Below, in pieces: positions 1-8,318 of a stretch of 38,731 nucleotides of DNA. The notes under the pieces are model-generated. The model was given only the letters and a program-made list of their open reading frames with translations. It was not told the DNA's origin and did no database searches. Source of the stretch: Balneolia bacterium. GTDB taxonomy: Bacteria > Bacteroidota > Rhodothermia > Balneolales > Cyclonatronaceae. Both the position numbers and the translations under genes were made by a program. Each line of letters opens with the position of its first letter. Within the stretch, counting starts at the first letter, position 1. The stretch covers positions 1-38,731 of the forward strand of contig JAIUMA010000029.1 in the NCBI GenBank assembly GCA_022565795.1. The letters are read 5' to 3'.

Positions 1-143
1 ACCAAAATCTCAACCGGTTGGACAGGGAAGGCCAGGGCATGGACTACGCCAAAGCCTTGCGTAAGGCACGACTCGAAATGATTTCAAGGCCGGGCTTCAA
101 TCATCCGTATCAATGGGCGTCGTTTATCCTTACCGGTATTTGA
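1..143 (+). CDS. C-terminal end of a CHAT-domain protein (partial)
   Basis: A reading frame open from the left edge (first full codon at base 3) ends with TGA at 141-143. The last 46 residues contain an ARLEMI helix followed by NHPYQWASFILTGI, which matches the typical end of CHAT domains (HPxxWAxFxLxG). CHAT is a caspase-like peptidase fold, often attached to TPR repeats. The catalytic His and Cys lie outside the window, so activity and domain order cannot be judged. The stop codon abuts the stop of the next, convergent gene with no spacer. Confidence 0.7.
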   Translation, partial: QNLNRLDREGQGMDYAKALRKARLEMISRPGFNHPYQWASFILTGI

Positions 144-1007
144 TCAGCCGCCACGGCTCGATTCCAGTACGGAAAGAATGCGGCTAAGCTGGGCAGCCTT
201 CTTTTTCTCCCCCAATTCCTGGTGTCCGTTTATCAGATTTCTGATGAATCTCGTGAACATGGAGTAGGGTGAAGCCGTGTCGAAAAACTGCTCACGCACT
301 TTAATCCGACTCTTCTTCAGGAACTGCTCGCACTGCTCTCTTGTGATGATGCTCCCGTTATTAAATGGATCAATAAGAATATCGCTGCCACTGCTGGTTG
401 TAAACTTTACCATAAAGTGAAGCGGCATATTCATCCCGTAAAACGGAAGCTGAAGCCTGCGTGCTGTGAAAAGTATGATGAATGCCAATGATAGCGGAAT
501 CCCCGTTTGCTCATTAATCACGTGGTGGAGGTACGAATGGCGCGGATTTAGATAATCGTCGTGGCATCCTTCATACTGATGCTTTGAATAGATGTGCTGA
601 ATGAGCATCAGCATTTTTTTGCGGTCGCTGTCGGCGCGGTGTACTTTTATGGAAGCTTCATCAGCCAGGGAATCCAGATGCTGCACGTAAGGGCGCGTTC
701 GAATAGTCGGATCATCAAATCTTGAAAACAGAAAAATGGCATCTTCAAGGTCTTCCATACTCATGATGCCGTCTTCAGCCAGCTCCAAAACCTCTTGCTG
801 AAAGCTGTCGAAGGTAATATCACGAATAATGTCGGTAATCAGAGCTTTGTGATTTTTATCAACAGTCGAGGATCGGGCCTGATCCAGCAACGGCACGGCT
901 GATTCACCGATTTCATTCAGCCTGCTCACCACATTCGTGCGAACAAAGGGCTCGGGATCATCAAGCAAAAATACCAGTGATTCTATTTCTTTAGGGTCAG
1001 TTTTCAA
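144..1007 (-). CDS. SirB1-like / transglutaminase-core-2 family protein
   Basis: 287 residues. The N-terminal ~50 residues look like a HEAT-type repeat (LDDPEPFVRTNVVSRLNEIG). From about residue 130 the SirB1 / Transglut_core2 signature follows: IYSKHQYEGCHDDYLNPRHS, then VINEQTGIPLSLAFIILF and GMNMPLHFMVKF. The NEQTGIPLSLA block and the MPLHF histidine are the family hallmarks. The biochemical role of SirB1-type proteins is poorly defined and many are thought not to be active transglutaminases. No signal peptide is visible, so it is probably cytoplasmic. It is divergent from the thioesterase gene, with about 180 bp between the two starts. Confidence 0.8.
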   Translation of the reverse strand: MKTDPKEIESLVFLLDDPEPFVRTNVVSRLNEIGESAVPLLDQARSSTVDKNHKALITDIIRDITFDSFQQEVLELAEDGIMSMEDLEDAIFLFSRFDDPTIRTRPYVQHLDSLADEASIKVHRADSDRKKMLMLIQHIYSKHQYEGCHDDYLNPRHSYLHHVINEQTGIPLSLAFIILFTARRLQLPFYGMNMPLHFMVKFTTSSGSDILIDPFNNGSIITREQCEQFLKKSRIKVREQFFDTASPYSMFTRFIRNLINGHQELGEKKKAAQLSRILSVLESSRGG

Positions 1008-1140
1008 GTAGCTTGGTAACGTTTATTGATGATTGGTTGCGTCTTCTACAGTCTTATTTTTTGCAACGACTTTTTGCAAAAAAAGGTTTAAAAAAGTGAT
1101 ATCAAAATATTTCGATCTGAATTGTCGTAAATTTACAGAA

Positions 1141-1158
1141 GCCGGATTTGGCTCCGGC
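1141..1158. other. GC-rich hairpin upstream of the thioesterase gene
   Basis: A perfect 6-bp inverted repeat (GCCGGA / TCCGGC) encloses a 6-base loop, 27 bases before the preferred ATG at 1186. No T run follows, so it is not an intrinsic terminator. It may be a leader structure in the mRNA or chance. Confidence 0.25.
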
Positions 1159-1185
1159 GCTTTAAAACTACTACTATTAAAAGCT

Positions 1186-1596
1186 ATGAATTTCTATTCC
1201 AGAAAACTTATTAAACCTGAGGATCTTAATCCCAACAACACCCTTTTCGGCGGAAGCCTTCTTCGCTGGATCGATGAGGAAGCAGCTATTTTTGCTATTT
1301 GTCAGCTCAATACCGATAAGCTTGTAACAAAATTCATTTCAGAAATCAACTTCATCAACACCGCGCGTGCCGGAGATATTATTGAAATGGGCATGGAAGT
1401 TATCAAGTTCGGAACGTCGTCCATCACCTTTAAGTGTCTGGTGAGAAATAAGTTCAACAAAAAGCAGATTATTACAATCGACAAGATTGTGTTTGTGCAC
1501 GTAGACGAAAACGGGCGTCCGAAAGCGCACGGAGTTACAACCGCAACGGAACCGGAGCGGGAACCTGAACCGCAGCCGGTGCATCTTCAGAACTAA
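1186..1596 (+). CDS. Hotdog-fold acyl-CoA thioesterase
   Basis: 136 residues from the ATG at 1186, the usual size for a single-hotdog YciA/BACH-type acyl-CoA hydrolase. The key block is the LNPNNTLFGGSLLRWIDEEA helix region, in which the N-T-x-F-G-G and D-E-A pattern forms the CoA and substrate site. FISEINFINTARAGDIIEMG and VFVHVDENGRP follow. The frame stays open upstream to 1033, but those ~50 residues do not resemble the family and there is no good ribosome site, so the shorter start is preferred. It likely cleaves acyl-CoA in the cytoplasm. It is convergent with the alternate glmU gene, 14 bp away. Confidence 0.85.
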   Translation: MNFYSRKLIKPEDLNPNNTLFGGSLLRWIDEEAAIFAICQLNTDKLVTKFISEINFINTARAGDIIEMGMEVIKFGTSSITFKCLVRNKFNKKQIITIDKIVFVHVDENGRPKAHGVTTATEPEREPEPQPVHLQN

Positions 1597-1610
1597 GCCG
1601 GTTTGCGCTC

Positions 1611-2816
1611 TTAGCGGTCTGATTGCTCAAAAATGTGACGCATCATACTTCGGTAAGCCGGGGTGAGCTCAACGCCCCGGCGTGCCATTACTTTTTCTGC
1701 CGTTTCAATAGCTTTATCGAAGCGGTATAAGTCTTCTGAGTCCGGGCTAATCCAGCGGAATGAGCGGATGAACTTGGGCGGAAATGTGCCTGATACTATG
1801 CTTGATGAAACCCCGCAAACGGTACCTGTATTAAGCATGGTGTTGATGGCCGTCTTGGAGTGGTCTCCCATGATTGTGCCGCAAAACTGCTGACCGGTAT
1901 CATATTCGCGCCCGGTTTCCATGTCGGTTAGACGGACCGTGCTATAGTTGTTTTTCAAATTCGAATTGTTCGTATCGGCACCCAGGTTACACCATTCGCC
2001 TATGGCAGAGTTTCCCAGAAAGCCGTCGTGTGCTTTGTTGGAGTAGCCCTGAAAAACAACATTGTGGAGCTCACCGCCAACTTTACACCAGGGACCAACG
2101 GTAGTGTCACCATAAATTTTTGCCCCCATTTTTACCGTGGCGTGTTCACCAATGGAAACGGGGCCCTGAATAAGCGCCCCCGCCATAATAGTTGCATTAT
2201 CGGCAAGATGAATGGGGCCGGTGCTGGCATCAAGTACAGCGCCCGGACCTATCCGGACTTCACTGCCTGCAAAAACCTGCTCCGGACTAATGAAGTAGAC
2301 ATTTGGAAAGGATGAAGCTATCACGGCCTTAAACTCTTCACTGCGGTGCTTCAGGTCTTCTTTGATTTGGGCGCCGTTCTCTGTGAAAACCTGCCATGGT
2401 GCATCGAGAAGCGTGCCATGGTTTGTTTCCGAAAACGTGACATCCGAACCGGGAATATTACCAGCCTTAAATATGGTGCGGCTTCTGCTGCCGTCGAGCC
2501 GAAGCGCTACCGGCGTTGTGCCGTGCATGAGCCCTTCATCAACTGAAAGCGCCAGTATCTGATTGGCTACCTCATCATCGGGCAAAAAACGGCCGTTTAT
2601 CCATAAACACTCATGCTCGGAATTTGGCTCAGGCGCTTCGTAAACTCCCTGCATGTAGGCTGGCATTTGTCGGGTAACCAGGTTTGGTTTGAGCCGGCTG
2701 ATCCATTTTTTTGAAATGGTGAAAATGCCAACACGAAGCATGTTGGACGGCTTGGTTAGGGTAAGCGGCATCAGGCGGGCGGAACGGGTGTCATCGAAAA
2801 AGCAAATTTGAAGCAT
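1611..2816 (-). CDS. Alternate GlmU: sugar nucleotidyltransferase / left-handed beta-helix acyltransferase
   Basis: 401 residues, matching the Bacteroidetes-type GlmU replacement family (TIGR03991-like, 'alt_bact_glmU'). The N-terminal half (ICFFDDTRSARLMPLTLTKP) is a variant nucleotidyltransferase domain. From about residue 175 hexapeptide repeats build a left-handed beta-helix (IGPGAVLDAS, IMAGALIQGPVSIGEHATVK, KIYGDTTVG), as in the acetyltransferase half of GlmU. The expected role is acetylation of glucosamine-1-phosphate and formation of UDP-GlcNAc for peptidoglycan and LPS. It lies back to back with glmS, the enzyme that starts the same pathway. Family membership is secure; the exact substrates are inferred from family and context. 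Confidence 0.85.
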   Translation of the reverse strand: MLQICFFDDTRSARLMPLTLTKPSNMLRVGIFTISKKWISRLKPNLVTRQMPAYMQGVYEAPEPNSEHECLWINGRFLPDDEVANQILALSVDEGLMHGTTPVALRLDGSRSRTIFKAGNIPGSDVTFSETNHGTLLDAPWQVFTENGAQIKEDLKHRSEEFKAVIASSFPNVYFISPEQVFAGSEVRIGPGAVLDASTGPIHLADNATIMAGALIQGPVSIGEHATVKMGAKIYGDTTVGPWCKVGGELHNVVFQGYSNKAHDGFLGNSAIGEWCNLGADTNNSNLKNNYSTVRLTDMETGREYDTGQQFCGTIMGDHSKTAINTMLNTGTVCGVSSSIVSGTFPPKFIRSFRWISPDSEDLYRFDKAIETAEKVMARRGVELTPAYRSMMRHIFEQSDR

Positions 2817-3114
2817 AAGGCAGGTATAGCGCGGGACGAGAGTGTATAGTTGATATGCTAAGTAATGTACAGGATTTTAAAACAAAGAGACAGACAACCT
2901 GAGTGTTCTAAGTTGCCGTCATTCAGCAGCTTATTAAAGCGTTATTTCTGTTTTATTAACGGTTAAAAATCCCTAATTTAAAATGATTTATTAAGTATGG
3001 GAATAAGCATCTGAGTGAGTAATTATCCCCTTCTTCTGAAGGCGCTGAGTGAACACTTTCATTAGAATTAAGTACAACATTTATCATTCAATTTTTTACC
3101 AATAAACATCTTTT
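2817..3114. other. Divergent intergenic region between alternate glmU and glmS
   Basis: 298 bp, AT-rich, carrying the upstream sequences of both amino-sugar genes. No RNA fold typical of the glmS ribozyme is evident, as expected outside Firmicutes. There is no good Shine-Dalgarno before glmS; the sequence just upstream of its ATG is A/T-rich. Both promoters must lie here, but I cannot place them with confidence. Confidence 0.5.
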
Positions 3115-4950
3115 ATGTGTGGAATAGTAGGATACATTGGCTTCCGTGAAGCTTCAGACGTTATCATCAAGGGACTTAAAAGGCTGGAGTACAGAGGGTA
3201 CGATTCAGCCGGCATCGCAGTACTTAATGGCGATGTTAAGGTTCGCAAGGGAAAAGGTAAAGTCGTAAACCTGGAAAAAATGGTTGCCGAATCCGGCGCG
3301 GCCGGAACGGTAGGTATCGGGCATACCCGTTGGGCGACACATGGTGAGCCAAACGATGTGAATGCGCACCCGCATACCGATGGCACCAAAAATTTTGCTT
3401 TAGTTCATAATGGTATTATTGAGAACTACGACGCGCTCAAAAAAGAGCTGCTCGCCAAGGGCCACGTGTTCGAAGGTCAAACGGATACTGAAGTCCTTGC
3501 ACACTTGATTGAAGAAATCCAGAAAGTTGCCAAAACCGATTTTGAAACCGCCGTTCAAATGGCGCTAAAGCAAGTTGATGGCACCTATGGCATCGCCATT
3601 GTTAACAAAAATGAGCCCGACCAGATTATTGTAGCCCGTAAAGGCTCACCGCTCCTTCTTGGAATTGGTGATGATGAGGTTTTTATCGCCTCTGATGCCT
3701 CCCCGATCATCGAATACACCAATAAAGTTATTTATCTGGATGATGATGAAATGGCGACTATCACCAGAGAAGGCTACCAGGTCAAAACCATCAGCAACAT
3801 TGAGCTAAGCAAGGAAGTGCACGAACTCGAAATGAGCATCGAGCAAATCGAAAAAGGCGGCTTCCCGCACTTCATGCTCAAAGAAATTCATGAGCAAAGC
3901 CAGACTATTGCAGACTGTATGCGAGGCCGTCTGATGGTAGATCAAAACCGTATCGTTTTAGGTGGAATTGAAGGCGTACTTGACCGCCTCACCAATGCAA
4001 AACGCCTGGTAATTGCGGCCTGCGGCACAAGCTGGCACGCCGGACTGGTTGGCGAGTACCTGCTCGAATATATTGCCAAACTACCTGTTGAAGTAGAATA
4101 TGCATCAGAGTTTCGTTATCGGGAGCCCTTAATTGGTCCGGATGATGTGATGCTCGTTATTTCCCAAAGTGGCGAAACTGCCGATACGCTTGCCGCAGTG
4201 CGGGAAGCCCGTCAGCGCGGAGCACTCGTGCTTGGTATCTGTAATGTAGTTGGCTCAACCATCGCCCGCGAAACCGATGCGGGTGTATACACCCACGCAG
4301 GCCCTGAAATCGGGGTGGCCTCCACTAAGGCATTTACCGCACAGGTAACTGTACTGAGCATGATTTCAATTCTGCTTGGTCAGCGCCGTAAGGTGCTGAG
4401 TGAAGCAGATGCCGCTATACTTATTAAGGCCATGAGCGAGATTCCGGGCAAAGTGGCCCAGATTACCGAAAAGCAGGATGAAATCGACCATATTTCAAGA
4501 CTGTTTGCGTATGCTCCGAATTTCCTCTACCTGGGTCGCAGCTACAATTTCCCTGTTGCGCTTGAGGGAGCTCTTAAGCTTAAGGAAATTTCCTATATCC
4601 ACGCGGAGGGCTATCCGGCTGCGGAGATGAAGCACGGCCCGATTGCTCTTATTGATGAGCATATGCCGGTTGTGGTGCTTGCAGTTACCGATCATACCAA
4701 TGAAAAAATGATCAGTAATATTGAAGAGGTTCGTGCACGCAAGGGACGCATCATCGCTATTACAACCGAAAGTAACCACGATGTTCGTAATCTGGCCGAG
4801 TTTGCAATAACCATTCCGGATACGCATGATGTGCTTACGCCACTCCTTACCGTAATTCCGCTTCAGATTCTGTCCTACCAGATTGCAGTTTACCGTAAGG
4901 CAAATGTGGATCAGCCCCGAAACCTGGCGAAGAGCGTTACCGTGGAATAA
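3115..4950 (+). CDS. glmS: Glutamine--fructose-6-phosphate aminotransferase (isomerizing)
   Basis: 611 residues, full length. It begins MCGIVGYIG, so Cys2 becomes the N-terminal nucleophile of the glutaminase domain after Met removal; this fixes the start. The glutaminase motifs GIGHTRWATHGEP and ALVHNGIIENY follow. The second half holds two SIS sugar-isomerase domains with CGTSWHAG, ISQSGETADT and EIGVASTKAFTAQ, and the protein ends in the canonical LAKSVTVE tail. It makes glucosamine-6-phosphate from fructose-6-phosphate and glutamine in the cytoplasm. It is divergent from the alternate glmU and is followed by an intrinsic terminator. Confidence 0.98.
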   Translation: MCGIVGYIGFREASDVIIKGLKRLEYRGYDSAGIAVLNGDVKVRKGKGKVVNLEKMVAESGAAGTVGIGHTRWATHGEPNDVNAHPHTDGTKNFALVHNGIIENYDALKKELLAKGHVFEGQTDTEVLAHLIEEIQKVAKTDFETAVQMALKQVDGTYGIAIVNKNEPDQIIVARKGSPLLLGIGDDEVFIASDASPIIEYTNKVIYLDDDEMATITREGYQVKTISNIELSKEVHELEMSIEQIEKGGFPHFMLKEIHEQSQTIADCMRGRLMVDQNRIVLGGIEGVLDRLTNAKRLVIAACGTSWHAGLVGEYLLEYIAKLPVEVEYASEFRYREPLIGPDDVMLVISQSGETADTLAAVREARQRGALVLGICNVVGSTIARETDAGVYTHAGPEIGVASTKAFTAQVTVLSMISILLGQRRKVLSEADAAILIKAMSEIPGKVAQITEKQDEIDHISRLFAYAPNFLYLGRSYNFPVALEGALKLKEISYIHAEGYPAAEMKHGPIALIDEHMPVVVLAVTDHTNEKMISNIEEVRARKGRIIAITTESNHDVRNLAEFAITIPDTHDVLTPLLTVIPLQILSYQIAVYRKANVDQPRNLAKSVTVE

Positions 4951-4970
4951 CGTACAGTTTTCATCGTTTT

Positions 4971-5007
4971 AAAAGCAGGGTGTCGCTCAGGCATCCTGCT
5001 TTTTTTA
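4971..5007 (+). terminator. Intrinsic terminator after glmS
   Basis: A 12-bp stem (AAAAGCAGGGTG / CATCCTGCTTTT, with one G-T wobble) around a 9-base loop is followed by seven more T residues, 20 bp downstream of the glmS stop. It separates glmS from the copper genes that follow. Confidence 0.9.
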
Positions 5008-5048
5008 TATTATGAATGCACCAAATCTCAACCCGATAAACAAGCACA

Positions 5049-5612
5049 TTGAAAGAACTACGAATCCAGCATATGGTTTGCCCCCGCTGCATCGAAGCTG
5101 TAGAGGAAGGTCTGCGAAAAAATGATATGCAGTGGTCTTCCGTTGATCTTGGCAGGGTTGTGCTGACCAAAGAGCCGGAAAAAAAGCAGCTTGAGGACTT
5201 CTCTGAATACATAAATAGCAGAGGATTTGAGCTGATTCAGGAAAATAAAGATGCGCTGGTTTCCGATATCAAAAGCGGATTAATCCGGTACCTGGAGCAA
5301 ATCGAGTCGGGTGATGAACCGGGGAATTTTTCAGACTGGCTGAGTAAAAGACTTCATAAAAACTATAGCTACCTGAGTGACAGGTTTTCCGAAACGACGG
5401 GACAAACCATAGAAAGGTACTACATCAAGCTTCGGACAGAGCGGGCGAAGGAGCTGCTTGAAGCTGATATAATGCAAATCGGAGAAATAGCTCACGTTTT
5501 GGGATACAGCTCCTCACAGCACTTTTCAGCTCAGTTCAAGAATGTTACAAATCTCAGCCCCGGTAAGTGGAAAAAAACGTTCGAAGGCAGAAAGGGACTG
5601 GTTGATTTATAA
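5049..5612 (+). CDS. AraC-family regulator with N-terminal HMA-like metal-sensing domain
   Basis: 187 residues from a TTG start at 5049. The next in-frame ATG (5073) would cut off the first beta strand of the domain. Residues 1-65 resemble a degenerate heavy-metal-associated (HMA) fold with MVCPRC at 9-14 (Cys11, Cys14), in place of the usual GMxCxxC. Residues ~95-180 form an AraC-type double helix-turn-helix: TIERYYIKLRTERAKELL, IGEIAHVLGYSSSQHFSAQF and LSPGKWKK. Such fusions are common next to copper genes in Bacteroidetes. The protein most likely senses Cu(I) and controls copA and the genes downstream. There is no classic sugar-type AraC ligand domain. Confidence 0.85.
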   Translation: MKELRIQHMVCPRCIEAVEEGLRKNDMQWSSVDLGRVVLTKEPEKKQLEDFSEYINSRGFELIQENKDALVSDIKSGLIRYLEQIESGDEPGNFSDWLSKRLHKNYSYLSDRFSETTGQTIERYYIKLRTERAKELLEADIMQIGEIAHVLGYSSSQHFSAQFKNVTNLSPGKWKKTFEGRKGLVDL

Positions 5613-5730
5613 TACCGGATTTGTTCATTGTGATAATCCAAAAATTTTATACAAACTTGCGATTCACTTGAACGCACTGCCACGGGGTATTTGGTAATTT
5701 ATTTCGAAAATAAAGAAAATCCGGAATCCT

Positions 5731-8157
5731 ATGACCGAAACAATGACTAAAACCCGACTTGATGTACACGGCATGAGCTGCGCATCCTGCGTTGGAGGAG
5801 TGGAAAAAGCTCTTAACCGTCTGGATGGTGTAGTTGAATCATCCGTGAACCTGGCCACAGAACAGGCCGATGTTACATTCGATGCCGAAAAAGTCTCGGT
5901 TAGCGATATTCTCAAAGCTATAGAGGATGCCGGTTATGAAGCGGCTGAGCAGCAAAAGCGAGGTTCATCTTCCTCCTCTGAGTACAGGCTTGCCATTGGC
6001 GGCATGACCTGCGCTACCTGCGTATCCGGTGTTGAAAAAGCAATTTCCAGAGTTGAGGGCACCTCAGATATTTCCGTAAATCTGGCAACCGAGGAAGCCC
6101 GCTTTAAATGGGGCGGCTCAGATACGGAACGTATCATTCAGGCAATAGAGGACGCCGGTTTTGAAGCCAGCGTTGAGGAAAGCAATATCCCGGCCGGAGC
6201 GTCGGTGCTGAGCGGTGACTCCGCTTTTAAAAGACGTTTTCTGATTGCGCTTCCGCTCGCCTTTGTAGTAAGCGTGATGGATATGGGGCCGATGCTTATC
6301 GAAAGCTGGCATCATGCTATTCATAACTACATCTTTGAGTGGAATCTTGCGCAGCTGCTGCTCACGGGTTTCATCATGTTCTATGCGGGACGCTCGTTTT
6401 TTACGGGAGCCTGGAAGGCGCTTAAGCGTAAAGCGGCCGATATGAACTCATTGGTAGCTGTCGGTACGGGCGCGGCGTTTTTATTCAGCGGGTATGCCAC
6501 GTTTTTTGGGGTTGAGGGCGGCCTGGTTACGCCCATGGACGTCTATTTCGATACGGCGGCCGTCATCATTGCGCTTATACTTCTGGGTAAATGGATGGAA
6601 GAGCGGGCACGCTACAAAAGCCGGGACGCGCTCAGCGGCCTCATTAAGCTAACCCCTCAAAGAGCGCACAGAATAAAGGGTGATAACACCACGGAAACCA
6701 TCACCCTTGATAAGGTAAAATCCGGCGATGTGCTGCTGGTTAAGGCATTTGAGCAGGTTCCTGTCGATGGCGTTGTTGAAGACGGCACTCCTTCTGTAGA
6801 TGAGTCGATGATGACCGGTGAAAGCGTGCCGGTCGATAAAACGCAGGGTGATAACGTTACCGGAGGAACCCGGAACACAGACCGCTCTTTCCGGATGAAA
6901 GCAACCGCCGTTGGTGAAGAAACCGCACTGGCGCGCCTGATCGAAACTGTGAAAACGGCTCAGGGTTCAAAGCCGCCGATTCAGCGTCTGGTAGATAAGC
7001 TGGCGTCTGTATTTGTGCCGGTTGTAATCGTGATTGCGCTTATCACCCTAACCGTTTGGATGCTGATAGACGGGGACCCTGCCAAAGCGATTGTGAATAT
7101 GGTCGCGGTGCTGATTATCGCGTGTCCATGTGCTTTAGGACTGGCAACGCCTACCGGAATAATGGTCGGATCCGGCCGTGCAGCAGAAAAGGGAATCCTG
7201 ATAAAAGACGCGGTAACGCTCGAAGAAGCGCGAAAGGCTGACGTAATTTTACTTGATAAAACAGGTACCCTCACAACGGGCGAAATGCAGGTCAGTAACG
7301 TAAGGCCTGTTTCAGGAATAGAAGAGAACGAGTTGATTCGCCTTGCAGCAGCTGTCGAAACTCAAAGCGATCATCCGATTGCTCAGGCTGTTGTACGATA
7401 TGCCGAAAAGCTGGATATCAAGCTGCCGGATGCACAGGAGGTTGAGACCAGGGCCGGATCCGGAATTAAAGGCCGGGTGGAAAACAGCCTGATAGAAATC
7501 GGATCGGTGGAGCTTATTGAAAACGAAAAAGCGAAATATGATGACCTCATTGCCGGAGAGCAGGAAAAGGGGCGCACGGTTCTTGTGGTGAAGGCAGATA
7601 AGGCAATAGCGGGATTCATAAGCGTGAGTGATGAGCCCAGAAAAGACGCTGAGGCCTTCATCCGAAAGCTGAAAAAGCTGGATATTCATCCGGTTATGGT
7701 GACCGGAGATCAGGAGCGAACCGCGAACTATGTGGCAGGCAGCCTTGGTATTGAAGACGTGCGGTTCGGTGTTAAGCCGGAAGGCAAGGCGGATATCGTC
7801 AAGCAATATCAGGATAAAGGCAAACGTGTTGCGATGGTCGGCGACGGTATAAACGACGCTGCTGCGCTGGTTCAGGCGGACCTGGGCATTGCGCTGTCGG
7901 GCGGGACGGACCTTGCGGTTTCCTCGGCAGACATCACGATTATGGGAGATAGCCTGGATAAAGTCGCTGAGGCCATCATCCTTTCGCGGGGCGCACTCAG
8001 AATTATTCGACAGAATCTGTTTTGGGCATTCATATACAATACGGTTGGAATTCCGCTTGCCGCGTTCGGAATTCTCAGCCCAATGTTTGCGGCTGCAGCC
8101 ATGGCGCTTAGCTCGGTGAGCGTGGTATCAAACAGCCTCAGGATTAAGAGATTGTAG
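5731..8157 (+). CDS. copA: Cu(I)-exporting P1B-type ATPase CopA
   Basis: 808 residues, full length. It has two N-terminal HMA domains with GMSCASC (14-20) and GMTCATC (91-97). The intramembrane CPC metal site is at 465-467 (ACPCALGLATP). The actuator loop TGES is at 362-365, the phosphorylation site DKTGTLT starts at Asp509, SDHPIAQA binds nucleotide, and the hinge GDGINDAAAL starts at 704. It pumps Cu(I) (or Ag(I)) out of the cytosol at the cost of ATP. The gene follows the HMA-AraC regulator by 118 bp and is likely under its control. It ends in the usual SVVSNSLRIKRL segment. Confidence 0.97.
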   Translation: MTETMTKTRLDVHGMSCASCVGGVEKALNRLDGVVESSVNLATEQADVTFDAEKVSVSDILKAIEDAGYEAAEQQKRGSSSSSEYRLAIGGMTCATCVSGVEKAISRVEGTSDISVNLATEEARFKWGGSDTERIIQAIEDAGFEASVEESNIPAGASVLSGDSAFKRRFLIALPLAFVVSVMDMGPMLIESWHHAIHNYIFEWNLAQLLLTGFIMFYAGRSFFTGAWKALKRKAADMNSLVAVGTGAAFLFSGYATFFGVEGGLVTPMDVYFDTAAVIIALILLGKWMEERARYKSRDALSGLIKLTPQRAHRIKGDNTTETITLDKVKSGDVLLVKAFEQVPVDGVVEDGTPSVDESMMTGESVPVDKTQGDNVTGGTRNTDRSFRMKATAVGEETALARLIETVKTAQGSKPPIQRLVDKLASVFVPVVIVIALITLTVWMLIDGDPAKAIVNMVAVLIIACPCALGLATPTGIMVGSGRAAEKGILIKDAVTLEEARKADVILLDKTGTLTTGEMQVSNVRPVSGIEENELIRLAAAVETQSDHPIAQAVVRYAEKLDIKLPDAQEVETRAGSGIKGRVENSLIEIGSVELIENEKAKYDDLIAGEQEKGRTVLVVKADKAIAGFISVSDEPRKDAEAFIRKLKKLDIHPVMVTGDQERTANYVAGSLGIEDVRFGVKPEGKADIVKQYQDKGKRVAMVGDGINDAAALVQADLGIALSGGTDLAVSSADITIMGDSLDKVAEAIILSRGALRIIRQNLFWAFIYNTVGIPLAAFGILSPMFAAAAMALSSVSVVSNSLRIKRL

Positions 8158-8318
8158 ATTCTGTTTTGGAATTAAATGCCGGGATATGAATTAATAAAAA
8201 CAGTTGCTTAATCTGATTGAAAAAGTTGATTTAATATTCACATAACATAGCGGTAAACCAGAGTTAACGTAGCATCCCTTTCTTTAATTAGTTAACAAAA
8301 ACCTAATAATTAAAGGGT

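Noticed and set aside
1033-1185. Upstream extension of the thioesterase
   Set aside because: The added residues do not fit the hotdog family and include the GC-rich hairpin; ATG 1186 gives the normal family length.
2817-3114. glmS ribozyme or riboswitch upstream of glmS
   Set aside because: I see no conserved core or pseudoknot pattern, and that ribozyme is essentially confined to Gram-positive relatives.
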